Shown: positions 42,971 to 51,380 of the stretch, piece after piece | Numbering within the stretch: position 1 is the stretch's first letter | Layout of the letters: every line of letters starts with the position of its first letter | From: DYEC01 sp034434695 | GTDB lineage: Bacteria; Chloroflexota; Anaerolineae; Anaerolineales; Anaerolineaceae | Assembly: GCA_034434695.1 (NCBI GenBank) | Contig: DAOTYY010000112.1 | Location: 21,422 to 85,421 of the forward strand | Length of the DNA stretch: 64,000 nt | Direction: 5' to 3' | The notes under the pieces: generated by a model | What the model saw: the letters and a program-made list of their open reading frames with translations, nothing else | What the model was told of the DNA's origin: nothing | Databases searched by the model: none | Program-made: the position numbers and the translations under genes

Positions 42971-43373
42971 TGCCTTCCTTAGCAGCCTTTTCCAGGAGGA
43001 ATTGGACATCCTCATCTCTGCCATAATGAACAACAAAAGGCTCCTTGCTCAAAGCCGCATGTTCCCACTGCTCGTTAGTCATATCCAGACACTTGAAACG
43101 ACAGCTTTGCACGCATTGGGCACAATATACACAGCGGTCCCTGTGATAACGCATGACAAAACGCTTGTTCACTTTATCCAGAACCAACAGCTCAATCGCC
43201 CCGGTAGGACAATCCTTAATACAAAGCTGACAACCAGAGCACTTTGCTGCATTCCAGGTTAATTCTGCACGGAGTTCCAGCGGAACCGGTTTTCGCACAA
43301 ACGGATATAGTTCTGTTACCGGCTTTTTGAAAAAAGATCTCAACACATCTCGCAACATTACACCTATTGTCAT
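42933..43373 (-). CDS. Hydrogenase ferredoxin-like subunit (NuoI type)
   Basis: A 146-residue iron-sulfur subunit with two [4Fe-4S] motifs, CSGCQLCIKDCP and CVYCAQCVQSCR, related to complex I subunit NuoI and group 4 hydrogenase subunits (MbhN/HycF). It would carry electrons between ferredoxin and the catalytic pair. AGGTGAAAC precedes the ATG. It starts 8 nt after the NuoH-like gene. The C-terminus after the second cluster is acidic and unassigned. Confidence 0.92.
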   Translation of the reverse strand: MTIGVMLRDVLRSFFKKPVTELYPFVRKPVPLELRAELTWNAAKCSGCQLCIKDCPTGAIELLVLDKVNKRFVMRYHRDRCVYCAQCVQSCRFKCLDMTNEQWEHAALSKEPFVVHYGRDEDVQFLLEKAAKEGIEECPEQTTGSN

Positions 43374-43381
43374 GTTTCACC

Positions 43382-44311
43382 TCACTTCAATACAAGACGC
43401 CAGAAGATCACAAATAAAAATTGAGCCAGACCCAGCAATGCGCCAAGCCTCCACCAAAGACCAACTGTCTGATCAATACGCAGGCGGGCAAAGAGGGATT
43501 GTAACCCCGCAACAACTACCAACAAGCCAAGAGTTTTCAGCACAAACTCAAGTGGATTAGCAATCCCCCCCAGGTAAAAAGCCGCCACCAGCGTCAGTCC
43601 AATGACCAGCTCCACATCCTTGCCAAGACGAAACAATGCCAAACCGCGTCCGCTGTATTCAGTCAACGGACCTGAGACAATTTCAGTTTCAGCTTCCGGA
43701 GCATCAAACGGTGGCAGCTCAAGTTTGCCCATCAACCCAACCAATGCCACGAGAAAGCCAATCGGCTGGGTCAGGACAAACCACAGGTTATTATGGGTAT
43801 AAATATTAATTTCGCTGATTTGCCAGCTCCTTGCCATAATTGCAGGTGACAGTAAAGCCAGAAGGAAAGGCGCCTCATAAGAGAAAAGCTGGGTTAGCAC
43901 ACGAGTGGCACCCACCATTGAGAAACGGTCAATCGTGTTTGCTCCCGCAAGCCCCATGCAAATCGTCAACAAACTCAGAAGATAAATGGTGACGATGAGA
44001 TCCCCACTAAATGAGTAAGAAGGCACCTGACCAGCCATCGGCACATACAACGCCGCAGTCAGGGCAGCAGCCAACGCCACCACTGGCAGGAAGATGAACA
44101 AACCCCATTGCACACCATGCGGAACGATTTCTTCCTTGGCAAGCAATTTGACCACATCTGCCAGCGGTTGAAACCAGCGCGGTCCTACCCGGTTCTGAAA
44201 ACGCGCCACCAGCTTACGATCTATATATTCATAAGCCAGCCCATAACCCAACAGGAACAAACCACCAGGAAATACAAGAAGTGCAAGAATAGAAAGAAGT
44301 GTCATATTCAT
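43382..44311 (-). CDS. Hydrogenase membrane anchor subunit (NuoH type)
   Basis: A 309-residue polytopic protein related to NuoH/HycD, linking the catalytic arm to the ion-pumping membrane arm. Signatures: YEYIDRKLVARFQNRVGPRWFQPLADVVKLLAKEE near the N-terminus and ELPPFDAPEAETEIVSGPLTEYSG in the middle. About eight helices. Its ATG overlaps the stop of the large-subunit gene (ATGA), which indicates translational coupling. Confidence 0.93.
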   Translation of the reverse strand: MNMTLLSILALLVFPGGLFLLGYGLAYEYIDRKLVARFQNRVGPRWFQPLADVVKLLAKEEIVPHGVQWGLFIFLPVVALAAALTAALYVPMAGQVPSYSFSGDLIVTIYLLSLLTICMGLAGANTIDRFSMVGATRVLTQLFSYEAPFLLALLSPAIMARSWQISEINIYTHNNLWFVLTQPIGFLVALVGLMGKLELPPFDAPEAETEIVSGPLTEYSGRGLALFRLGKDVELVIGLTLVAAFYLGGIANPLEFVLKTLGLLVVVAGLQSLFARLRIDQTVGLWWRLGALLGLAQFLFVIFWRLVLK

Positions 44312-45489
44312 CGGTAGTATTTAATCCCATATTGGCGTAAGTCTTCCCAAGACCAGAGCTGAGAGCTTTGGTCACGATTGACGCGCACCATGCGATCATT
44401 GCACGAAAAACACGGATCAATCCCTGCCAGCAGCATAGGCATATCAGCCAATTTATGCCCAACTGCCACGCTAACAACTGTTCCCCAGTTACACAAAGAC
44501 GGGGTACGTACTTTAATCCGTTCTGGCTTTTCGCCACCATTACTTTTGATGTAATAAAACAACTCGCCGCGCGGCGCTTCAACTCGACTTATTGTCTCGC
44601 CTGCAGGTATGCGGCGCGGCACCCGCGTGGTCAGTTCCCCTTCTGGTATTTGATCCAGAATTGCCCGAATCACTCGATAACACTCAAAAAGCTCCTTCAA
44701 GCGTACAACAAAACGCGCCAGCAAATCCCCACCACTATCGGTAATTAATTGGACCGGAAAATCAGGGTAAGCAGCATAGGGCGCATCTATGCGAATATCC
44801 CGCTGAACGCCAGAGGCACGTGCTGTGGGCCCCACCGCCCCAAGCGTTTCTGCCTGCTCACGCGTCATTAACCCAACCCCGCGTGTGCGCGCCAGAAAGG
44901 TTTCATCAGTGGTAACAACCTTCATATAGTGATGCGTTCGCTCTTCTAGAAAATCCAGCCCGCGTCGAATTGCATCCATCTTGTCCACATCCAGATCAAA
45001 CTTAACCCCGCCCAGAACATTGGCAGAGTAATGCACGCGGTTACCGCTGATCAGCTCCAGCAAATCCATCACCGTTTCCCGATCACGCCAGGAATACATG
45101 AATAAGGTATCAAACCCACCTTCATGTGCAGCAACACCCAGCCAGAGCAAATGACTGTGGATACGCTCGAGTTCAGCGGTCACTGTTCGGATTGCTTGAG
45201 CACGCGGCGGTGCGGACACACCCGCCAGCTTCTCGACTCCCAATACGTAAGCTGTAGCATGGACGTGTGAGCAAATTCCACAGATGCGCTCTAACAGGTA
45301 AATATTCTGTGTCCATGTGCGGTCTTCAGTGCCTTTTTCAATGCCGCGGTGCACATAGCCCAGACGCACAGAAGCCCCGGTTACAATCTCGCCATCCACT
45401 GTGAACTCGAAATGGCCGGGCTCTTTCAGCGCTGGGTGTTGCGGTCCAATTGGAACTACAAATTTTTCGCCAGATTTTTGGGCTTCCAT
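44308..45489 (-). CDS. Group 4 [NiFe] hydrogenase large subunit
   Basis: Catalytic subunit holding the Ni-Fe site, related to NuoD/HycE. Both cysteine pairs are intact: ERICGICSHVH (Cys70, Cys73) and DPCFSCNDR (Cys360, Cys363). Complex I homologues lack these, so this is a hydrogenase. After DPCFSCNDR comes Met367 and a 27-residue tail. This matches the HycE-type DPCxxCxxR-M cleavage site, and the operon encodes the protease. Ferredoxin-linked hydrogen evolution or uptake with ion pumping is expected from the family. GAGGTGTAAG precedes the ATG. hypA-F genes are not in the window. Confidence 0.95.
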   Translation of the reverse strand: MEAQKSGEKFVVPIGPQHPALKEPGHFEFTVDGEIVTGASVRLGYVHRGIEKGTEDRTWTQNIYLLERICGICSHVHATAYVLGVEKLAGVSAPPRAQAIRTVTAELERIHSHLLWLGVAAHEGGFDTLFMYSWRDRETVMDLLELISGNRVHYSANVLGGVKFDLDVDKMDAIRRGLDFLEERTHHYMKVVTTDETFLARTRGVGLMTREQAETLGAVGPTARASGVQRDIRIDAPYAAYPDFPVQLITDSGGDLLARFVVRLKELFECYRVIRAILDQIPEGELTTRVPRRIPAGETISRVEAPRGELFYYIKSNGGEKPERIKVRTPSLCNWGTVVSVAVGHKLADMPMLLAGIDPCFSCNDRMVRVNRDQSSQLWSWEDLRQYGIKYYR

Positions 45490-45491
45490 CC

Positions 45492-46010
45492 TTACACCTC
45501 ATCTTTTGAACTTGAATGAGCAGTACCAATCATTGTTGTTTTTCTCAAGGGATAAACACCTTCCGGCCACTCATCCGGCAGAAGCAAGCGATCCTTCACC
45601 GGCGTCCCGCGAATCTCGACGCCAAACATTTCCATTAACTCCCGTTCATACAAAGTTGCAGAGGGAATCACGTCACACACTGTTGGCAACTCGGCACGAG
45701 TATAAGGCACTTTCACTCGCAGGGTCAGCACTGCCGCACCCTGACAAAACACATATAATACCTCTACCTGGCCTTTCTTCTCTTGATCTATGCCGCCAGA
45801 AGCAACAGCATCTTCACATGGTGCCGGATGATCCACGCCAGCAATTGCAGAAAGGTACCCCCATCGGGCATCATGCAGCGCTTTAACAGCTTCATGAAGT
45901 TGATCGGGACTCAACAGGACATCCAGACGAAGATCATCTTGTCTGATCATCTCCATTCCATAAGGTTCAAGCAGTTTTTCAGCAGTTTGCAAAGCAGTCT
46001 GGCTATCCAT
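45492..46010 (-). CDS. Hydrogenase subunit, NuoC type
   Basis: A 172-residue protein of the complex I 30-kDa (NuoC/HycE N-terminal) family. The diagnostic end is IPSATLYERELMEMFGVEIRGTPVKDRLLLPDEWPEGVYPLRK. An acidic insert around residues 63-80 (HPAPCEDAVASGGIDQEKKG) interrupts the usual beta-strand pair. CAGGAGG precedes the ATG. Located between small and large subunit genes. Confidence 0.93.
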   Translation of the reverse strand: MDSQTALQTAEKLLEPYGMEMIRQDDLRLDVLLSPDQLHEAVKALHDARWGYLSAIAGVDHPAPCEDAVASGGIDQEKKGQVEVLYVFCQGAAVLTLRVKVPYTRAELPTVCDVIPSATLYERELMEMFGVEIRGTPVKDRLLLPDEWPEGVYPLRKTTMIGTAHSSSKDEV

Positions 46011-46013
46011 TTT

Positions 46014-46526
46014 TCAAGCCTCCTGTTTTCCCGCCAGCGCGGTAACAGCTTCCACCTTTGGGACGCCCGATTTCAAGCTATTAAGCAATTGCACCACGCC
46101 ATAGATGATTGCCTCAGGTCGGGGTGGACAGCCTGGAACATATACATTGACTGGCAGTACCTCATCAATACTGCCAACCACATTATAGCAGCCATGAAAT
46201 ACGCCACCCGAAAGCCCGCACGAGCCGACTGCAATCACAAACTTTGGCTCTGGCATTTGCTCATAAATGCGGATCAAGCGGTCGCGCGCCTGCAAAGTCA
46301 CCGGACCAGTGCAAATTAACACATCTGCATGTCTTGGGCTACCCTGCAACTTGATGCCAAAGCGTTCCACATCATAGCGAGGTGTCAGGGTAGCAAGAAT
46401 TTCAATGTCGCACCCATTACATGAGCCACTATTGAAATGGATCGCCCAAGGCGAATTCACCCGTGCCCAAGTGCGAATCTTTTCCAGTATTCTTTGCCAG
46501 TTGGAATCCAGCTTTAGATTTGCCAT
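46014..46526 (-). CDS. Hydrogenase small subunit (NuoB type)
   Basis: A 170-residue iron-sulfur subunit with the proximal [4Fe-4S] ligands in FNSGSCNGCDIEILA, CGLSGG and VPGCPPRPEAIIYG. It contacts the Ni-Fe large subunit and passes electrons to the ferredoxin-like subunit. It resembles group 4 hydrogenase small subunits (MbhJ/HycG) as well as NuoB. GAGAGGTT precedes the ATG. Confidence 0.94.
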   Translation of the reverse strand: MANLKLDSNWQRILEKIRTWARVNSPWAIHFNSGSCNGCDIEILATLTPRYDVERFGIKLQGSPRHADVLICTGPVTLQARDRLIRIYEQMPEPKFVIAVGSCGLSGGVFHGCYNVVGSIDEVLPVNVYVPGCPPRPEAIIYGVVQLLNSLKSGVPKVEAVTALAGKQEA

Positions 46527-46540
46527 TTCAAAAACCTCTC

Positions 46541-46852
46541 CTAACCCAAAATTAAAGCCACCAACGCAACCATTAACCCAATCAGAAAAACGGCACTCAG
46601 TACGGTCAATTCAGCCGTGCCAAGAACCAGTACCCCCAAATGCAGAATAGCAAAGAAGAATGCAATCAAGAAAAACGGCCGATAGCCGGGCGCAGCAGCC
46701 CCGGTTGGTGGGGCTTCGCCGCTGCCATAAACGCTCAATTTGGCGTCTGTTGGCTTTTCCGGACCTGCCAGTAACTTTCCAAAACCAAGAAACACCAAGA
46801 CCAACGGAATATACAGCAAAAATGCTACAGGAGGAGTCAGAATTACTTCCAT
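46541..46852 (-). CDS. Hydrogenase membrane subunit, NuoA type
   Basis: A 103-residue protein with three hydrophobic segments and the NDH-3 core LLAGPEKPTDAKLSVYGSGEAPPTGAAAPGYRPFFLIAFFFAILHL, which resembles NuoA's YExGxxP...FxIRFYL region. GAGGAGA precedes the ATG. Position between the antiporter-like and small-subunit genes fits. Confidence 0.85.
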   Translation of the reverse strand: MEVILTPPVAFLLYIPLVLVFLGFGKLLAGPEKPTDAKLSVYGSGEAPPTGAAAPGYRPFFLIAFFFAILHLGVLVLGTAELTVLSAVFLIGLMVALVALILG

Positions 46853-46871
46853 GATTAGTTTTTTCTCCTCT

Positions 46872-48389
46872 CTAACCTCTTATGAATAAGAACAAAATAC
46901 CAGCAGCTGGCTCAGTTAACCAGTTCAGCAACGAAGGATAGAAGCCCAGTACAACGATTAGCAAGGTCAACACAACCAGCGGAACAGCCATCGTTTTCGG
47001 CACCGCAACCCCATTTTCCACAGCCAGTGAAGGCTGCAGACGATACATACGGTTGACTAATGGAGCATAGTATCCCAGTGACAGAACACTGTTAAGCGCT
47101 GCAAAGACAACCAGCAACATTGCCACCGTGTCTTGTGTCTGAAAACCGGCGACAAAAATTTGCCATTTCGACATGAAACCCGCCAGAGGAGGCAAGCCAC
47201 CTAATGCAAGCAATGCCATGCTTAAGGTAAACGTGGTTAATGGATAGCGTTTTGAGGCTCCATTTAAGTCATCCAATGTCAATATGCCGTGATCACCTTT
47301 GGCAATATACAGCACATATAAAAGCACCCCAGCAGCGAGAAAAGCCAATCCCTTCATCATTGCATGATTAAAGAGGTGAAAGAATGCCCCACCCGCTCCA
47401 TTAAGAACGCCAAAACGATAAATCACCCCCAAGCCAAACATCATGTATCCCATATGACCAATACTGGAATATGCTAGCAGGCGCTTTACTTGCGTTTGGC
47501 GTAGTGCCATTAAGTTACCCAATAGCATATTGAGCGCCCCTACCCCAAGCATCAAATTCCCCCAAAGTTCGCTGGCAGCTCCCATCATAGAGGTTACCCG
47601 CAACAAGGCAACCAGTCCAGCCTCAATGACAATCCCCGAAAGCATAGCACTGATACCACTGGGCGCCTGTGAGTGTGCGTCGGGCAGCCAGGTATGCAAT
47701 GGCACAAGTGCGGCTTTGACACCAAACCCAATCAGGAAACATCCACCTGCCATCAGCAGAATGGGTGGCAAGGGCGGCTGGAGAAAATAACGAATGCGCA
47801 TCATATCCAGTGTGCCATTCCAGGCAAAGACAATCAATATACCGATGAGCACAAATACTGAACCGGTAGCACTTTGAACAAGGTACTTAAAACCGGCTTC
47901 CAAAGAAGCAGGCTGATCCCGATAAAAAGCAACCAGCATGTACGAAGTGATTGCCATTACCTCAAACCAAACCCACAAGGTGAACAGGTCTGCCGAACAG
48001 CCCAGCCCCAAAATACCGCCAATCATTGCCATCAGCAGGGCATAATACTTTTCTGCACCTAATTCATCACCCATGTAATGCGCTGAGAAAATAACCACCA
48101 GTAACCCAAGCAACAAAACAACCACTGCCAACAAAATGCTGATACCGTCCAGGTAGAAAATGACTCCGCCCATCTTGAACAAGACCACTTTATTTGACAA
48201 CACAATTTGGTCTTCCAGATAAAGTGGATATGCGGAAATCAGCAATCCCAAAGCCGCCAGCCAAGCTGAAACTTGATTGGCTAATTTAGCACCAGACCGT
48301 CGTGCCAGGATACGCCCAGCTAGATACACTACCAAAGCGGTCACGAAAGGCACCGCGATCAACCAGATCACACCAGTAGTTGCTTCCAT
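46872..48389 (-). CDS. Antiporter-like subunit (NuoN/MrpD type)
   Basis: About 505 residues, roughly fourteen membrane helices. Proton-antiporter core motifs: LFTLWVWFEVMAITSYMLVAFYR (conserved Glu), FGVKAALVPLHTWLPDAHSQAPSGISAMLSG, RLLAYSSIGHMGYMMFGLG and FLAAGVLLY. It should pump H+ or Na+ in the membrane arm. The ATG at 48389 has GGAGGG upstream; the previous gene stops at 48394. Confidence 0.92.
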   Translation of the reverse strand: MEATTGVIWLIAVPFVTALVVYLAGRILARRSGAKLANQVSAWLAALGLLISAYPLYLEDQIVLSNKVVLFKMGGVIFYLDGISILLAVVVLLLGLLVVIFSAHYMGDELGAEKYYALLMAMIGGILGLGCSADLFTLWVWFEVMAITSYMLVAFYRDQPASLEAGFKYLVQSATGSVFVLIGILIVFAWNGTLDMMRIRYFLQPPLPPILLMAGGCFLIGFGVKAALVPLHTWLPDAHSQAPSGISAMLSGIVIEAGLVALLRVTSMMGAASELWGNLMLGVGALNMLLGNLMALRQTQVKRLLAYSSIGHMGYMMFGLGVIYRFGVLNGAGGAFFHLFNHAMMKGLAFLAAGVLLYVLYIAKGDHGILTLDDLNGASKRYPLTTFTLSMALLALGGLPPLAGFMSKWQIFVAGFQTQDTVAMLLVVFAALNSVLSLGYYAPLVNRMYRLQPSLAVENGVAVPKTMAVPLVVLTLLIVVLGFYPSLLNWLTEPAAGILFLFIRG

Positions 48390-48393
48390 GCCA

Positions 48394-50142
48394 TTACCCT
48401 CCAATGACCAGGATGATCAAAACAAGCAGGAAACCAGCAGCGATGCCCAAAATATTCCAGTTGAGCAGCCCTGTTTGTGTGTGGCGTAGTTTTTCCGCCA
48501 ACCAATTCGTGCCAATGACTATGCCGCGGTTAACCACCTCAAAACCAAAACTGTCTGCAGCAGCTCGTCCAACTTCCGCTAAGGCGCTGGATAAGCCAGC
48601 CAGTTTTTCGCGCCACCACCAAGCAGCCAATCCCAATGCAACCACAGCCAACACGACCAGCGTCAACGGTGTAGTAACCACTTCTCCTAAAACCAATAGG
48701 GTCGTCTCAGCTTCAATCTCGATCGATGGCACTGTACTTTTCATCAGGTGTGCAAATGGTCCAGCCAGTAATTCAGTCAGGAAAGCCCCAACCGCCAGTG
48801 GAATGAGCGCCACTTTCATTGCTGTGCCAGCATCATGTCCGTTCAAACTGCTACGCGGCTTGCCTGCAAATACAAGCCAGAAACAGCGGAAAGTATATAA
48901 AGCGGTTAACCCGGCGCAAACAACCATCACAATCCAAGCCCAAAGCGGGCCATGGGTATAGCCGGCTTCCAGGATCAATTCTTTACTCCAAAAGCCATTT
49001 AAGATGGGAATGCCCGCCAAGGCAAGTGCCCCAATCGCAAATACAGTGCGCACAAGCGGCATCTGCACACCCAACCCACCCATTTGGCGCATATCACGTG
49101 TACCCACACTGTGGATCACCGCACCCGCTGCCAAAAAGAGCAAAGCTTTGAACACAGAATGACTCATGAGGTGGAATTGGCTGGCAAAAACACCACCTGC
49201 GCCGATGGCATACACCATATAGCCTAACTGACTAACAGTAGAATATGCCAGCACACGCTTTAAATCATTGCTAACCAAAGCCATCAGCGCCGCCATCAGG
49301 GCAGTCACTACCCCAACAACAACCACAGCTTCACGCCAGCCAGGAACATTTTCAAAAGCAGGGTAAAAACGCGCCAGCAGATAAACACCTGCATTGACCA
49401 TTGTCGCCGCATGAATCAAGGCGCTAATAGGGGTAGGTGCTTCCATTGCGTCTGGCAACCAGGTCTGGAAAGGAAACTGAGCTGACTTGGCTGCTGCCGC
49501 TACCAGAAACCCAAATGCTGCAACCGCCAGCACACTGGGCGGAAGAATTTGTGGATTGGCAATAAAAGCCTGAAGATCATAATTGTCAGAATAGCTGTAA
49601 ATCAGCAATGCTCCTGCGAGCAACCCGATTCCACCAAATTGTGTCACAATCAGGGCTTTGATACCGCCATAAACCGCTTTAGGATCATCACTGTGAAATG
49701 AAATAAGAGCATATGAACATAAAGCCGTGATCTCCCAGAACACAAACATCAATAGTAAGTTGCTGGTTAGCACTAATCCTGCCATACCGCCAATGAAGAA
49801 AAGAACCAGTGCATAATAACGCCCAAGTTGAGCCTCTCCTCGCATATAATCCACGGAAAAGATCACCGCCAGACTACCGATAATCGTGGCAATGACTGCC
49901 AGATAAACCCCAAGCCCATCTGCAACAAATGTGAAATCACCAAATGCACCGCCAAGAGGGATATTTAAGGCAACCGACTCACTCGCAAATGGAATCAACA
50001 TCAGACTTGCCGCGCCAGCAAGCACTGAAAAAAGAACAGCCAACACAGTCTGGGCTTTGGAACGCTTGTCACTCACCCACCAGACCAACAGCGCACCCAA
50101 CCATGGCAAACCAAGAATAAGGAGAATCAAAAAATTCGCCAT
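48394..50142 (-). CDS. Antiporter-like subunit (NuoL/MrpA type)
   Basis: A 582-residue polytopic protein of the NuoL/MrpA group. Motifs: LLLMFVFWEITALCSYALISFH, AKSAQFPFQTWLPDAMEAPTPISALIHAATMVNAGVYL, KRVLAYSTVSQLGYMVYAIG, HSVFKALLFLAAGAVIHS. The long C-terminal part ends with a further helix and lacks an obvious HL traverse-helix signature by eye. GAGGAGG precedes the ATG. Confidence 0.93.
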   Translation of the reverse strand: MANFLILLILGLPWLGALLVWWVSDKRSKAQTVLAVLFSVLAGAASLMLIPFASESVALNIPLGGAFGDFTFVADGLGVYLAVIATIIGSLAVIFSVDYMRGEAQLGRYYALVLFFIGGMAGLVLTSNLLLMFVFWEITALCSYALISFHSDDPKAVYGGIKALIVTQFGGIGLLAGALLIYSYSDNYDLQAFIANPQILPPSVLAVAAFGFLVAAAAKSAQFPFQTWLPDAMEAPTPISALIHAATMVNAGVYLLARFYPAFENVPGWREAVVVVGVVTALMAALMALVSNDLKRVLAYSTVSQLGYMVYAIGAGGVFASQFHLMSHSVFKALLFLAAGAVIHSVGTRDMRQMGGLGVQMPLVRTVFAIGALALAGIPILNGFWSKELILEAGYTHGPLWAWIVMVVCAGLTALYTFRCFWLVFAGKPRSSLNGHDAGTAMKVALIPLAVGAFLTELLAGPFAHLMKSTVPSIEIEAETTLLVLGEVVTTPLTLVVLAVVALGLAAWWWREKLAGLSSALAEVGRAAADSFGFEVVNRGIVIGTNWLAEKLRHTQTGLLNWNILGIAAGFLLVLIILVIGG

Positions 50143-50145
50143 GGT

Positions 50146-50457
50146 TCACCTCCTCAACCGAGTGAGCGCATTGACATCCAGCGTGCCCATATGGTGACGG
50201 ATTTGAACAGCCAGCGAGAGCCCGATCACCGCAACAATCGTATCCACAATGATGATGGTCAATGCCAGACTTTCCCCAAGACCGATCTGACCATTGATCC
50301 TTCCAGCCAGGATAAACCCTAAGATAGCGCCCTTTGCCAGAATTTGCAAAGCAACCACCACCTTGATCAAATGACGGACCACCAGCAATGCATATAAACC
50401 GATTGCCAGTAACCCAATAACTGCAATAAAAACGAGGCTTACTAACGAAAGCGTCAT
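50146..50457 (-). CDS. Hydrogenase membrane subunit, NuoK/MrpC type
   Basis: A 103-residue three-helix protein. The conserved NuoK helix with a buried acidic residue appears as LALTIIIVDTIVAVIGLSLAVQI (Asp in place of Glu). It resembles MrpC/MnhC. Its ATG overlaps the stop of the preceding gene; GGAGCGGG is upstream. Confidence 0.88.
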   Translation of the reverse strand: MTLSLVSLVFIAVIGLLAIGLYALLVVRHLIKVVVALQILAKGAILGFILAGRINGQIGLGESLALTIIIVDTIVAVIGLSLAVQIRHHMGTLDVNALTRLRR

Positions 50458-50945
50458 GCATCCCGCTCCTTTGGAACCGTTGATTGTTCATCTGAAAGAA
50501 GTCCAAGCACTCCCAGCACACCAGCGAAAATCAGGATAACCTGCAAGATGACATCCGCTCCACGCAATTCCCACAAAACGGTGGATAACCGGGTTGGTAC
50601 TAGTTGTGGCATATTAAAGCCCAAATCAGGCAAACATAACCAGCCTGTTAATCCTATAGAAACCAAAACAACAATCCCTGCCAGCCATTTGGGTAGCAGG
50701 GATTGTTGCATGTTGCTTTCTTCGACGGCAATGCTGATTGCAAATACAAAAAGCACTGTTACCAGGCCTGCGCCAACACTTAACTCAATCACAGCCAGTT
50801 CTGGTGCCCCCAACAAATAGATCAGCAAAGCGAGTAACGCACTGGCGATTGCCAGCCAGATAGCCGAGACCAACAATCGTCTTGCCACCACTGCCATAGC
50901 AGCGCAAATCAACATGCCCGCCATGATCAGGATAAACCATACCAT
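50454..50945 (-). CDS. MbhD/MrpB-like membrane subunit, first gene of hydrogenase operon
   Basis: A 163-residue polytopic protein. The segment LLGAPELAVIELSVGAGLVTVLFVFAI matches the DUF4040/MbhD (MrpA/B-derived) type, and the C-terminal ELRGADVILQVILIFAGVLGVLGLL resembles MrpB/MbhE, so two Mrp modules appear joined. GGAGG precedes the ATG. It links the hydrogenase to sodium/proton-antiporter ancestry. Confidence 0.82.
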   Translation of the reverse strand: MVWFILIMAGMLICAAMAVVARRLLVSAIWLAIASALLALLIYLLGAPELAVIELSVGAGLVTVLFVFAISIAVEESNMQQSLLPKWLAGIVVLVSIGLTGWLCLPDLGFNMPQLVPTRLSTVLWELRGADVILQVILIFAGVLGVLGLLSDEQSTVPKERDA

Positions 50946-50991
50946 GAACTGCCTCCTCCATCAAAGGTTGGAAACAAATACACCGCATTAG

Positions 50992-51020
50992 CTTATACAA
51001 CAAAGTCTCCTCTTTGTCAC
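50992..51020 (-). promoter_or_regulatory. Promoter of hydrogenase operon
   Basis: Minus strand GTGACA (51020-51015), 17 nt spacer, TATAAG (50997-50992). Predicted start near 50985. The spacer contains the inverted repeat ACAAAG-N6-CTTTGT (51000-51017). Confidence 0.65.
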
Positions 51021-51034
51021 GTGAAATTTATCAC
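51021..51034. promoter_or_regulatory. CRP/FNR-family binding site
   Basis: GTGA-AATTTA-TCAC, extended on the right to TCACAT, the CRP-type consensus core. Its centre is about -42.5 from the predicted hydrogenase start, the position of a class II activator. No CRP/FNR gene is in the window. Confidence 0.55.
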
Positions 51035-51124
51035 ATAATATCAGGTTATCCTTCCTGAAATCAAAAAGGGGTAGGGTAGCTTTCCCTCGTTTGAGGAAAA
51101 CTCATTCCAGAATTTTGTCACCGA

Positions 51125-51166
51125 TTCTTAAGAAAATGACAAAATTTAACTTCACTTTTCTTAAGA
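51125..51166. promoter_or_regulatory. Paired TTCTTAAGA sites at response-regulator promoter
   Basis: TTCTTAAGA occurs at 51125-51133 and 51158-51166, 33 nt apart (about three helical turns). The second lies between the -35 and -10 boxes of the promoter below. The core TCTTAAGA is palindromic. Possible operator, perhaps autoregulatory. Confidence 0.45.
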
Positions 51167-51178
51167 TTTGTGTATAAT
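51151..51178 (+). promoter_or_regulatory. Promoter of response-regulator-like gene
   Basis: TTCACT (51151-51156), 16 nt spacer, TATAAT (51173-51178). Confidence 0.6.
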
Positions 51179-51380
51179 AAAAAACACTGCTACAGTGCAG
51201 CAGGACAGATGATTAACTTCAAAACTTTTCACCCAACGGGATAACTCTAAGCGGGCACAAGAAATGGGGTTTTCCCAACATCAAAGGCAGGATACGTATG
51301 CCCTGCCTGAGTCAAGTCTGTATTACAGACAATGGGGTACTTTTGCGTCAATCCTGGTTGAGAAAGCGAGTCAAAGGTAC

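Noticed and set aside
48380..48961. 193-codon open frame opposite the NuoL-like gene
   Set aside because: Shadow of a conserved membrane protein; no family resemblance.
42476..50945. Reading the operon as respiratory complex I (nuo)
   Set aside because: The large subunit keeps CGIC and DPCFSC nickel ligands, NADH-module genes are missing, and a hydrogenase protease is present.
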